From Tistrella mobilis KA081020-065 (GTDB lineage Bacteria; Pseudomonadota; Alphaproteobacteria; Tistrellales; Tistrellaceae): a stretch of DNA of 64,000 nucleotides. This document shows, one piece after another, positions 1 to 8,198 of this stretch. Under the pieces are notes generated by a model. That model did not search any database and was not told the DNA's origin. It saw only the letters and a program-made list of their open reading frames with translations. Where the stretch lies: contig NC_017956.1 of assembly GCF_000264455.2 (NCBI RefSeq), positions 3,082,001-3,146,000 on the forward strand, read 5' to 3'. A program made the position numbers and the translations under genes. Each line of letters opens with the position of its first letter. Positions within the stretch are counted from its first letter, which is position 1.

Positions 1-422
1 GCTTCCTGAAGGTCCACAAGGCCATCGGGGGCATGCTCGACGCCCGTGCAGCCGCGATCCGCGCCGAACTCGATGCCGCGCAGAAGCTGCGTGAGGACGC
101 CCAGGCGCTCCTCGCCCAGTATCAGCGCAAGCAGCGCGAGGCGATGCAGGAAGCCGAGCAGATGGTCGCCCATGCGCGCACCGAAGCGAAGCGCATCGTC
201 GAGATGGGCCAGACCCAGCTGGCCCAGTCGATCGAGCGTCGCGAGCGCATGGCCGCCACCAAGATCGCCCAGGCGGAAGCCGATGCGATCGCCGAGGTCC
301 GTGCGACCGCGGTCGATGTGGCGATGGCGGCGACCGAGCAGGTGCTGCGCACCCAGCTCTCGGCCGACCGTCAGGCCAAACTGGTGGACGACACCATCGC
401 CGGCCTCAAGACCCTGCACTGA
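1..422 (+). CDS. atpF: ATP synthase F0 subunit b (5' end outside the window)
   Basis: This is the C-terminal part of subunit b of the F1F0 ATP synthase, the peripheral stalk that holds F1 against the membrane ring. The reading frame is already open at base 3 (F-L-K-V-H-K), so the N-terminal membrane helix lies upstream of the window; the ATG at 33 is an internal methionine (GGMLDARAAAIRAEL). The visible 139 residues are a long charged Ala/Glu/Gln/Arg helix, as expected for the dimeric coiled coil. The TGA at 420-422 is followed 28 bases later by a strong hairpin, so this gene probably ends the atp operon. The call rests on resemblance to alphaproteobacterial b subunits; it could be the b' paralogue. 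Confidence 0.9.
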   Translation, partial: FLKVHKAIGGMLDARAAAIRAELDAAQKLREDAQALLAQYQRKQREAMQEAEQMVAHARTEAKRIVEMGQTQLAQSIERRERMAATKIAQAEADAIAEVRATAVDVAMAATEQVLRTQLSADRQAKLVDDTIAGLKTLH

Positions 423-450
423 TCCGCGTCTCCCGCGATCCGGGCAGTTC

Positions 451-487
451 CGAAACGCCCCGCCGGTTTTGCCGGCGGGGCGTTTCG
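451..487 (+). terminator. Terminator after atpF
   Basis: A perfect 16-bp inverted repeat (451-466 and 472-487) with a 5-base TTTTG loop starts 28 bases after the atpF stop. The stem is GC-rich in its inner part with AAAC/GTTT at the base. There is no long T tract, which is common for terminators in such GC-rich genomes. Confidence 0.85.
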
Positions 488-514
488 CGTTTCGGGACCG
501 GCCCCCGCAGGTAC

Positions 515-620
515 TCCGACGTCAATATAATGCTGCGTCATTGGTCAGATGTATCGACGTCGATGTAATGTCGCGTCACCGGAATGATCCTCCGGCGTCG
601 ATGTAATGTTCCGTCACCAA
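515..620. repeat. Three 30-bp imperfect direct repeats with an exact 38-bp period
   Basis: Copies lie at 515-544, 553-582 and 591-620, each starting 38 bases after the previous one with 8 unrelated bases between. The shared core is GACGTCGATGTAATG followed by a less conserved stretch and CGTCA. Each copy contains an interrupted dyad GACG-N14-CGTC (GGCG in copy 3). The array lies between the atpF terminator and the sensor phosphatase gene and is AT-richer than its surroundings. It looks like an operator array or tandem regulatory element. No regulator can be named from the sequence. Confidence 0.75.
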
Positions 621-760
621 TGTGGCCCACCGTTGACCCGGTGCGTCTGGAGGCTCGCCATGCGGCCGGTGATCAGGCAGGATGCACCGGCGGGAGAAAT
701 GACGGCCGGCCGGGCGAAGACCTGCCGGACGGCCGGGGCATATGGCGACGGGGACAGGGC

Positions 761-2833
761 GTGCGGCAGTTTCGATCACTGAGAGTGGCGGTGTTTCTGG
801 GCGTGGCCGCCATCCTGGGCGTCACCGCCGCCGTGATCCTGCCATCGACCACCGCCCTGCTGGAGCGGAGCTTCGTCTCGGAACGGGAGCGCGAGGCGAC
901 CAACACCATCGATCTCTTCGCCACCAGCCTGCGCGAGCGTTTCCAGTCGCTGATCCGCCAGAAGGTCGATGCCGTCGAACAGCGCAAGACGGCGCTGCGC
1001 GACCAGGGAGACCAGGTGGTCTCGGTGCTCTCGGCCCTTCGCCGCCTGGCCGCCAATGGCGGGATGAGCGAGACCGCTGCCCGCAACACCGCCCTGCAAT
1101 GGCTGTCGGACCAGCCGCGCAGCGAGGCCCGCTATGTCATCGTCTATGACGGCGAGATGCGGGTGCTGATCCACCCGGATGCATCGCTGCTGGGCCAGAC
1201 GCTGATCGACGGCCGCGACATGAAGGGTCGCCCGGCCTTCAGGGCGGCGCAGGAGGACGTCCTTCAGTATGGCGACACCTTCTCCACCTTCCCCTGGCAG
1301 AGCCTGGACGCCACCGAGACCCGGCTGAAATTTGGCTATTTCCGCAATTTCGAGCCCTGGGGCTGGACGGTGGCGGTGATCGCCGATGCCGAGGACGTGC
1401 AGCGCGCAGCCGATGCCCAGATGGCGCAGATGATCCGGGATCTGACCAACAGCGTCCATGCTCTCCGCCTGGGCGATCGCGGCCGGGCGATGATCTTCGA
1501 CGGCCAGGGGCGGCTGGTGATCCCGCCCCAGGGCGGCGATACCGCCTGTGCGGCGATCAGTACCGCCGTCGACAGCTGCGCCGACGCCTTCGCCATGCTG
1601 CCGCAGGACCTGCCCCGCCAGGACACGGTGGCCGTGCCGCCGCCGGCCGGGGCGGACGACGTCGTGCTCTACGCCCATCTGTTCAAGCCGCTGGACTGGC
1701 GGGTGACGATGCTGCTGTCGCGCGACGACATTCTGGGCCCGGCGCACGAGGTCACCCGCAATCAGGCGCTGCTGCTGGGTTCCGTGCTGGTGCTGTCGTT
1801 CCTGGCGGCCTATCCGCTCTCGGGCTGGCTGGTGCGGCCGCTGCGCCGGCTGGAGGTCCGGGTCCGCGCCCTCGCCTCGCAGGATTTCACCCGGGATGCG
1901 CCACCCGATCCGGGGCTCCGGCGGATGATCGACGATCGTGCCGACGAGATCGGCCGGCTGGCCTCTGCCTTCGCCTTCATGGACGAAACGCTCCGCGCCA
2001 AGATCCGCGAGCTGATCCGGGTGACGGAAGAGCGTATGCGGATCGAAGGCGAACTCGCCGCCGCGCGCGACATTCAGGAAGGCCTGCTGCCCAAGACCTT
2101 CCCGCCCTTCCCCGACCGGCCCGAAATCAATCTCCATGCCCGCCTGGTGCCGGCGAAGGAGGTCGGCGGCGACCTGTTCGACTTCTATTTCGCCGAAGGT
2201 CGCCATTTCTACTTCGTGGTCGGCGACGTCTCGGGCAAGGGCGTGCCGGCGGCGCTGTTCATGGCGATCACCCGCACCCTGCTCAAGACCTCGGCCGAGA
2301 AGGGCCTGACCCCGGCCGAGATGCTGGCCGAGGTGAACGACATGCTGGCGCGCGACAACCCGAACACCATGTTCGTCACCCTGTTCTGCGGCCGGATCGA
2401 TCTGGCGGCCGGACGGCTGGAATACTGCAATGCCGGCCACAACCCGCCGCTGCTGCTGCGCCGCGGCGCCACGGCGCCCGAGGCCCTGAGCACGGTCTGC
2501 GGCCCGGCGCTGGGGGTGATGGAAGACATGCCATACCGGGCGATGTCGCTGAACCTCTGCGCCGGCGACGAGCTGCTGGTCTATACCGACGGCGTGACCG
2601 AGGCCCACAACCCCGACAAGGCGCTCTACGGCGACGACCGGCTGCTCCGGGTGTCGGCCGGCGGCATGGCGGCCGATCCGAAGCGCTTCGTCGACCGGCT
2701 GTTCGACGACATCGACGATTTCGTTGCCGGTGCCGACCAGTCGGACGATATCACCGTCTTCGCCCTGCACTACGCCGGCCCCGGGGCCGACGCCACCACC
2801 GCAGCCCCCGAGGCACTACGGAGCATCGGATGA
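761..2833 (+). CDS. Membrane sensor protein phosphatase (Cache-like, HAMP, SpoIIE/PP2C)
   Basis: This is a predicted integral-membrane serine/threonine phosphatase of the RsbU/SpoIIE (PP2C) type. With the GTG at 761 it has 690 residues. A transmembrane helix (about 8-29) and a second one (about 336-358) flank a roughly 300-residue periplasmic region that looks like a double Cache sensor, followed by a HAMP linker, a short coiled coil and the C-terminal phosphatase domain. Metal-binding motifs are visible as VGGDLFDFY (about 467) and VVGDVSGKGVPAALFM (about 486), with DQSDDITV near the end. Such enzymes usually dephosphorylate an anti-sigma-antagonist, but no partner STAS or kinase gene is nearby. 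The start is uncertain: GTG 785 and ATG 620 are alternatives. The stop overlaps the next gene's ATG (ATGA), so the two are co-translated. Confidence 0.85.
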   Translation: MRQFRSLRVAVFLGVAAILGVTAAVILPSTTALLERSFVSEREREATNTIDLFATSLRERFQSLIRQKVDAVEQRKTALRDQGDQVVSVLSALRRLAANGGMSETAARNTALQWLSDQPRSEARYVIVYDGEMRVLIHPDASLLGQTLIDGRDMKGRPAFRAAQEDVLQYGDTFSTFPWQSLDATETRLKFGYFRNFEPWGWTVAVIADAEDVQRAADAQMAQMIRDLTNSVHALRLGDRGRAMIFDGQGRLVIPPQGGDTACAAISTAVDSCADAFAMLPQDLPRQDTVAVPPPAGADDVVLYAHLFKPLDWRVTMLLSRDDILGPAHEVTRNQALLLGSVLVLSFLAAYPLSGWLVRPLRRLEVRVRALASQDFTRDAPPDPGLRRMIDDRADEIGRLASAFAFMDETLRAKIRELIRVTEERMRIEGELAAARDIQEGLLPKTFPPFPDRPEINLHARLVPAKEVGGDLFDFYFAEGRHFYFVVGDVSGKGVPAALFMAITRTLLKTSAEKGLTPAEMLAEVNDMLARDNPNTMFVTLFCGRIDLAAGRLEYCNAGHNPPLLLRRGATAPEALSTVCGPALGVMEDMPYRAMSLNLCAGDELLVYTDGVTEAHNPDKALYGDDRLLRVSAGGMAADPKRFVDRLFDDIDDFVAGADQSDDITVFALHYAGPGADATTAAPEALRSIG

Positions 2834-4056
2834 CCCTCTGGAAGCCCTCGACCCTGTTCGGACGTGTCCTGCTGTCGCTGCTGATCGGCCTGGCGCTCGC
2901 CGGACTGCTGATCGGCCTGGTGCCCGCCTCGGCCCATGCCGCCCCGCCCTCGCCCGAAATCCGCGCCGCGGCGGAGGCGATCCCGCCGGTGCCGGGGCCC
3001 GAGACCCCCGAAAAGCGCTTCCGCATCGGCTATTACGAAGGCGGCCAGTACGGCGACTACAAGATCATCCTGGCCGCCATCGTCCGCGGGCTGATGCAGC
3101 TGGGCTGGGTGCCCCAGATCGATCTGCCGCCGATGGACCAGGTGCCGGATTCCGCCACCCTCTGGCGGTTCCTGGTCGCCAATGCCAATGGCGGCCATGT
3201 CGAATTCGTCGGCGACGCCCATTACACCGCCGGCGATTTCGACCCCGAGCGCCGCAAGCAGGTCCGGCCCGAGATCATCGAACGGCTGACCGGCCGGCAG
3301 GATATCGACCTGATGATCGCCATGGGCACCTGGGCGGGCCAGGATCTGGCCAATGACGCCGTCACCACGCCTATCGTCGTCGCCTCCACCTCGGATCCCG
3401 TCGCCTCGAAGATCATCCCGTCGCCGGATGATTCCGGCCGTCCCAACCTGCATGCCAAGGTCGAACCCGGCCGCTATGGCCGCCAGGTGGAGCTGTTCGA
3501 CGATATCGTCCGGGCGAAACGCCTGGGCGTGGTCTACGAGAACACGCTGGAAGGCCGCACCTTCGCCGCGATCGAGGAAGTCGAGGCGGTGTCCGCCGCC
3601 CGCGGCTTCGATCTCGTCACCTGTTTCGCACCCTTCAACGGCGTGCCGGAAGAGGTCGCGAAGGCCGAGGCGGTGCGCTGCTACAAGGAACTGGCGCCCA
3701 AGGTCGACGCGCTTTACATCACCGTCCATCGCGGCGTGACCAGCAGCAGCCTTGCCGCCATCGTCGATGCGGCGCTGGATGCCGGCGTGCCCACCTTTTC
3801 GATGGCCGGATCGGGCGACGTTCGCCGGGGCGTGCTGATGAGCATCGCCCAGGGCGATTTCTCGTATGTCGGGCTGTTCCATGCCGAGGTGATCGGCCGG
3901 ATCTTCAACGGTGCGGAACCCTGGGCGCTGGATCAGCGTTGGGTGGCGCCGGCCAAGATCGCGCTCAATCTGGAGACCATGGAGATCATCGGCTTCAACC
4001 CGCCGGTCGACATTCTGCTGGCCGCCGACGAGATCTACCGCAAGATCGAACGCTGA
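2830..4056 (+). CDS. ABC-type substrate-binding protein (TrpX/ABC_sub_bind-like)
   Basis: This 408-residue protein is a predicted periplasmic binding protein of the ABC_sub_bind (PF04392-like) type. An N-terminal hydrophobic stretch (13-31) followed by SAHA-A suggests a signal peptide cleaved after residue 37. The mature part has the two-lobed pattern FRIGYYEGGQYGDY, then DLMIAMGTWAGQDLAN, VVASTSDPVASKI and KRLGVVYENTLEGRT. No ABC permease or ATPase gene is adjacent. Instead its ATG overlaps the stop of the sensor phosphatase by four bases, so it may present a ligand to that sensor or serve a distant transporter (inference). Its 3' end overlaps the convergent ligase gene by 22 bases. The substrate cannot be read from the sequence. 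Confidence 0.8.
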   Translation: MTLWKPSTLFGRVLLSLLIGLALAGLLIGLVPASAHAAPPSPEIRAAAEAIPPVPGPETPEKRFRIGYYEGGQYGDYKIILAAIVRGLMQLGWVPQIDLPPMDQVPDSATLWRFLVANANGGHVEFVGDAHYTAGDFDPERRKQVRPEIIERLTGRQDIDLMIAMGTWAGQDLANDAVTTPIVVASTSDPVASKIIPSPDDSGRPNLHAKVEPGRYGRQVELFDDIVRAKRLGVVYENTLEGRTFAAIEEVEAVSAARGFDLVTCFAPFNGVPEEVAKAEAVRCYKELAPKVDALYITVHRGVTSSSLAAIVDAALDAGVPTFSMAGSGDVRRGVLMSIAQGDFSYVGLFHAEVIGRIFNGAEPWALDQRWVAPAKIALNLETMEIIGFNPPVDILLAADEIYRKIER

Positions 4057-5609
4057 CCGAGCCCGGCGGCGGCGGACGCCTTGGGCGCCGCCCCGCCCAG
4101 GGCGACATGCCGCCGGGCGAAGACCAGACGCGCCAGCCGCGCGGCCATGTCGTCATGGCCGGCTTCGACCATCGCGATCGCCCGATCGGCGCCGCTCTGC
4201 CCCGTCTTAAGCACGAAGGCCGGATAGGCGAGGAAGCGCGCCTCGCGCGCATCGAGCCCGGCCCCCGCCAGATCGACCAGCTCCGCCGCCAGACGGGCCG
4301 CGGTCAGGCCGTCGACCTCGGCCGCCAGCCCGTCGCGCATCGCGCGTTCGCGCAGCAGCATCAGCCGCGCCCAGCCATGGCGGGCAATGACGGCCAGGCC
4401 CCGGTCCATCACCGCGAGCAGCCCCTTCTGCAGGGCGCCGGCCGCACTCACCACACTGGCCGCCACGGCCTCGCCGCCCAGATCGATCAGCTCCTGATCG
4501 GGCAGATTGGCGCCGGGGGCGCGGCCTTCCAGATAGACCGCGGAGGTCGTCTCGGCCATCAGCCGGGCCAGGGCCGCGTCGCTGTCGACCACCGCGGCGA
4601 GCGTCGCCGGCTCGGGCATGCGGCCGGGGGCGAAGGCGAAACGCAGCCGGGCATCCAGGAAGTTCGACGATTGCAGCGCCGCGAAATGGGTGGCGGAGGG
4701 GCGGATCTGCACCACCATGTCGTCGCCGCGCAGCCGGCCGCTCCAGCTGCGGCCTTGGCCGAGGAACTCCCGCAGGGTCGGCTGGCCCTCGACCTCTACC
4801 AGGCCGCCGATCTTCGAGGTGGGGGCCAGGTCTGCGGGCCCATGCGGCAGGGCCGGCAGTGGTGCATCCACGCCCAGCGCCCAGCGCATATAGGCGGCAA
4901 GCCCGACAAAGGGCTCGGCTGGCGGCACGAAACAGCTGCGGTCGCGGGCGGCATGGGCCCCCCCGCACATCCGCGACCAGAGGGTCAGCCGGTTTTCCCT
5001 GAAGCCGGTCGCGCGGCCGTTCTCGTAGGGGCTGTTGGCAAAGAGGGCGATGAAGGCGGCCGAGAAGCCCAGCACCAGATTGACCGCATCGGCGCCGCGA
5101 TCTACGGGCACATCGGTCGACGGGCTGTTATGGGCCTTGGCGTCGATGCCGGCCGAATGATCCCAACCCCGCACCTCGTTCCAGTAGTCGTAGACCGGCT
5201 TGGGCGCCCGGGTCGCGTGGTAGAAGGCCTGTGACACCGGCTGGAAGGGATGCTCGGCCAGATTGACCAGCATGCCGCCCGAGGCCGCCACGGCGGCCCC
5301 CACCCGATCCAGCGCCTCGCGCGCCTCGTCGTCGAGTTGCTCCAGACCGGTGACCGGCCCGAGCGAGGCTTCGAGATTGTTGAACCCGTTGTCGACCGAG
5401 ATCATGCCCGCGGCATCGCGCAGGCCGACCACCCGGCCGCCGAGGCTGAGCGGCTGCGGCGCCCGGCCTTCGGCATCGCCATCGGCGACCAGGCGGTCGA
5501 ACACATCGGGGACCGCCAGGCTGGTGGCGTCCGCGGCCGAGGCGATCGGCAGTTCGATCTCCACCCCGACCTTGACCGGGCGCGGCACCTGCAGGCGCTC
5601 GACGGTCAT
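4035..5609 (-). CDS. GCS2-type carboxylate-amine ligase (glutamate-cysteine ligase-like)
   Basis: This 524-residue protein resembles the GCS2/YbdK group of ATP-dependent carboxylate-amine ligases, which join an amino acid carboxylate to an amine. Visible marks are GVEIELP (15-21), NNLEASLGP (77-85), KAHNSPST (158-165) and ANSPYENGRATG (191-202) followed by TLWSRM, a pattern typical of the family. No signal peptide or membrane helix is apparent, so it should be cytoplasmic. The start ATG overlaps the stop of the upstream MFS gene (ATGA), giving a tight two-gene operon. A quite different true GshA is encoded at 44892-46133, so this enzyme is unlikely to be the housekeeping glutathione enzyme. 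Its product is unknown and may be what the MFS protein exports (inference). Confidence 0.75.
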   Translation of the reverse strand: MTVERLQVPRPVKVGVEIELPIASAADATSLAVPDVFDRLVADGDAEGRAPQPLSLGGRVVGLRDAAGMISVDNGFNNLEASLGPVTGLEQLDDEAREALDRVGAAVAASGGMLVNLAEHPFQPVSQAFYHATRAPKPVYDYWNEVRGWDHSAGIDAKAHNSPSTDVPVDRGADAVNLVLGFSAAFIALFANSPYENGRATGFRENRLTLWSRMCGGAHAARDRSCFVPPAEPFVGLAAYMRWALGVDAPLPALPHGPADLAPTSKIGGLVEVEGQPTLREFLGQGRSWSGRLRGDDMVVQIRPSATHFAALQSSNFLDARLRFAFAPGRMPEPATLAAVVDSDAALARLMAETTSAVYLEGRAPGANLPDQELIDLGGEAVAASVVSAAGALQKGLLAVMDRGLAVIARHGWARLMLLRERAMRDGLAAEVDGLTAARLAAELVDLAGAGLDAREARFLAYPAFVLKTGQSGADRAIAMVEAGHDDMAARLARLVFARRHVALGGAAPKASAAAGLGQRSILR

Positions 5610-7987
5610 GAGCTGGCCTCCGCCTCCCCCGCCGCAGGCGGGGCGGGGCGACGGTCGAGCACCAGGAAGAGCAGGCCGGCCGCCAGCATCAGCCCGGCCG
5701 TGGCCGCCAGCCCCGCCGTGGTGCCGACCACCGCGAACAGGCCGCCCACGATCAGCGGCCCCAGCATCTGGCCGAACTTGTCGGCCGAGCGCTTCATGCT
5801 GACCGCCCGGCCGATGCCGGCACGCGCGACACCGGCCCCCTGCAGGCCATGGGCGCTCTGCGCGCCACCCGCAATGCTGCCCGAAACGCCGATCAGGAAC
5901 ACGGCGGCGACCAGCGCCATCAGATTGCCGCCGATGCTGGCGACGACCAGGGCGGCGGCGGCCGCCAGCGCACCGGCCACGATGAAGGGCCGCTTGTCGG
6001 TCACCTTGTCGGTCAACCGGCCGAAAAGCGGGCCGAGCAGGATGACGGCCAGACCGTTGACCATCAGCACGCGGCCGATATCGGACTGATTGATGCCCTG
6101 TTCGGCCAGATAGACCGGCACCGCGAAGTTGAGCAGGCCGACCTGGGCGATCGAGAACGGGATCACGCTGCAGACCAGCACCAGCATGAAGGTGCGATCG
6201 GTGAGCAGGCCGCGCCAGCCGCCGCCTTCCTCGGCCGTCACAGGGGCTGCGGCAACAGGCTTGCTGTCGGTCTCGACCGCCAGCTCGCGGCCGACGCTGA
6301 CGGCGACCAGCGCCACCACCAGCGGCATGACCATGAACAGGGCCGCGACCAGGAAGACATTGGCATAGCCCAGCTGCTCGGCCAGCATCGCCCCGATGGC
6401 GGTGCCGCACATCTGGCCGACGAAGATGCCGGCGATCAGCCCGGCCGTGGCACTGGCCCGGCGCTCGGGCAGCGTGGTCGCGTAGAGATGGCTCTGGATG
6501 CCCATCCAGGCAAAGCCATAGCCGAGCCCGCCCAGGGCGCGCGCGGCGATGAAGGCCGCGGGGTGGGTCTGGGTCGCCATCACCACCAGCGAAACCATGT
6601 TGGCCAGCATGCAGAGGCCGAAACCGGTCAGCACCGGCACCTGCCAGCCGCGGCGATCGGCCATGGGCCCGGCGATGAGCGCGGTGACCAGGGCACACAT
6701 CATCTCGGCCGATACCGGGGCGGCCATCATGATGTCGCTGGTTGCAGCGCCATTACCCGCGGCCAGCAGGCGCATGGCCAGCGGCACGAAGGACAGCGGC
6801 AGCGACCAGGCGAGCAGGAACAGGAAGGCCATCGGCCGGGCAAAGCGCGAATCGGCGATGCCGCCCGTCCCGACGCGGCCGCGGACCGCGGCAAAGACGA
6901 AGATCAGCCCCTCGCCCACGATCATGGCCGAAACCAGCGCCAGGGTGACGGCGTCGAGCACGCGGGACTGGACGCTGTCGGCGATGGCGGCGCCGGACAG
7001 CGTGATCTCGATGCGGCCGGCGGGGCGGCCGCCGCTGCCGGCGACCGTGGTCAGATCCCGGATCACCACCGGCCCGGCATCCGGGCCGGTCACGCCGGCG
7101 GCGGCGATGCGCGTGCCGTCGGGGCCGACCAGGGCAGCACCGCCGATCAGCGGCACCTGATCGATCAACCGGGCGAAATTGTCCTCGATCCGCCCCATGA
7201 AGCGGAGGCCGATGCCCTTGTTGATCAGCTGATCGAGATCATTGGCCACCGAGGCGGCCAGGCGCTCGCCCTGACGCGCGGCCGCGGTTTCGACGGCGCT
7301 GCGGAACTCGCCGATCGCATAGGCGGCAAACCCCGCCTGGGCCAGCACCACGACCGCGATGCCGGCCACCCGCATCCGCTTCAGCCGCACCGCATCAGCC
7401 GCCCGGCCGCGGGCCGAGGCGAAGCCCAGCCCCAGCGTGACCAGTACACCCAGAATGGTGGCCGCGGCCGCCGCAGCCACCATCGCCTGAACGGTGCGGC
7501 CGATTTCGGCGGTATGGGCCTCTTCGGGCAGCGCCACGCCCAGATGAGCGACCACCGCGCCACCGGCATCGCGGATCGGGAACAGCACCCAGCGGCGGCC
7601 GGCCGCCACGCGCTCGACCACCTCACCCCCCTTGTCCGCGCCGACCACCGGCACCGCCGCCTCTTCGCCGCGGCTGCCCAGCACATGGCCCTTCAGATCG
7701 ATCACCGCCGCCTGACCGGCCAGCGGGATGTCCTGGCGGACATCGTCGAGCAGGTCGTCGAGGCCCGAGAATTTCTCGATCGGCTTGCCGTAGCGCACGG
7801 CGACCTGCAACCGGTCGGCCCATTTGCCGCCGATCGCGGTCACCTCGCTGACGGTCGCCTCGGCATCGACACGCTTCAGCGCGGTGAGGTTCAGGAAACC
7901 GGCAATGCCCATGCACACCGGCAGCAGCAGCGCCAGGGCAAGGGTGAGACGGAAGATCGGCCCGCGGGCCCGGGTGGCGAGGCTCAT
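5606..7987 (-). CDS. MFS transporter with N-terminal membrane-anchored sensor domains
   Basis: This 793-residue protein combines two modules. Residues 1-370 hold four predicted membrane helices (about 12-34, 166-190, 206-226, 344-368) enclosing two periplasmic segments (about 35-160 and 228-340) that look like small Cache/PAS-type sensor domains. Residues 384-780 are a 12-helix major facilitator transporter, with the charged loop FGRLTDKVTDKRP. Ordinary MFS proteins are about 400 residues, so the N-terminal half is an unusual addition. I chose ATG 7987, which places the first helix near the N terminus; ATG 8017 is an alternative. It overlaps the GCS2-type ligase gene by four bases. The substrate is unknown. 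Confidence 0.8.
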   Translation of the reverse strand: MSLATRARGPIFRLTLALALLLPVCMGIAGFLNLTALKRVDAEATVSEVTAIGGKWADRLQVAVRYGKPIEKFSGLDDLLDDVRQDIPLAGQAAVIDLKGHVLGSRGEEAAVPVVGADKGGEVVERVAAGRRWVLFPIRDAGGAVVAHLGVALPEEAHTAEIGRTVQAMVAAAAAATILGVLVTLGLGFASARGRAADAVRLKRMRVAGIAVVVLAQAGFAAYAIGEFRSAVETAAARQGERLAASVANDLDQLINKGIGLRFMGRIEDNFARLIDQVPLIGGAALVGPDGTRIAAAGVTGPDAGPVVIRDLTTVAGSGGRPAGRIEITLSGAAIADSVQSRVLDAVTLALVSAMIVGEGLIFVFAAVRGRVGTGGIADSRFARPMAFLFLLAWSLPLSFVPLAMRLLAAGNGAATSDIMMAAPVSAEMMCALVTALIAGPMADRRGWQVPVLTGFGLCMLANMVSLVVMATQTHPAAFIAARALGGLGYGFAWMGIQSHLYATTLPERRASATAGLIAGIFVGQMCGTAIGAMLAEQLGYANVFLVAALFMVMPLVVALVAVSVGRELAVETDSKPVAAAPVTAEEGGGWRGLLTDRTFMLVLVCSVIPFSIAQVGLLNFAVPVYLAEQGINQSDIGRVLMVNGLAVILLGPLFGRLTDKVTDKRPFIVAGALAAAAALVVASIGGNLMALVAAVFLIGVSGSIAGGAQSAHGLQGAGVARAGIGRAVSMKRSADKFGQMLGPLIVGGLFAVVGTTAGLAATAGLMLAAGLLFLVLDRRPAPPAAGEAEASS

Positions 7988-8147
7988 GGAAAGTGATTTT
8001 CCGCTATGCAGGACCATCCCCACCAAGGGGGCCGGATTCCCCGCATCCTACCCGGATGTATCGATTTTGGCCCGCGCTTCCTGTGCCCAGGTCAACCCGG
8101 ATTGACGCCCATATGCCGCATCGCGGGATTTGCCGACCGAAACGCGA

Positions 8148-8178
8148 ACCGCCCCGGTAGCGATGCTACCGGGGCGGT
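8148..8178 (-). terminator. Terminator of the glycine cleavage operon
   Basis: A perfect 14-bp inverted repeat (8148-8161 and 8165-8178) with a 3-base loop starts about 20 bases beyond the gcvPB stop on the minus strand. It lies between gcvPB and the 5' end of the MFS gene and can close the gcv transcript. No clear T tract follows. Confidence 0.75.
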
Positions 8179-8198
8179 CGGGACAGGTCTGCGGGCGG

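Larger units (their letters stand above)
423..760. other. Intergenic region atpF to sensor phosphatase
   Basis: These 338 bases hold the atpF terminator (451-487) and the 38-bp-period repeats (515-620). From 621 to 760 the DNA is GC-rich with no further repeat or hairpin that I can support. An in-frame extension of the phosphatase gene upstream to 584 is open, but its translation is low-complexity Arg/Gly/Pro and would put the start codon inside the repeat array, so I treat the segment as non-coding leader. Confidence 0.5.

Noticed and set aside
515-620. CRISPR array
   Set aside because: Only three imperfect 30-bp copies with 8-bp spacers and no cas genes; spacers are far too short.
584-760. 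N-terminal extension of the sensor phosphatase to ATG 584 or 620
   Set aside because: It would place the start in the repeat array and add about 50 low-complexity residues before the first membrane helix; GTG 761 or 785 fits the family better.
776-2770. Long minus-strand open frame antisense to the sensor phosphatase
   Set aside because: Composition is biased to His, Gln, Arg and Val without domains; the plus strand shows PP2C motifs.
4035-5609. EgtA (ergothioneine gamma-glutamylcysteine synthetase)
   Set aside because: No egtB, egtC, egtD or egtE genes are nearby and the overall motif set is not specific enough.
4035-6698. A single 887-codon open frame on the minus strand covering the ligase and part of the MFS gene
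   Set aside because: The upstream part translates to Arg/Gly/Ala low-complexity sequence in a different frame from the MFS protein, while the MFS frame has clear membrane helices and ends in an ATGA overlap with the ligase start at 5609.
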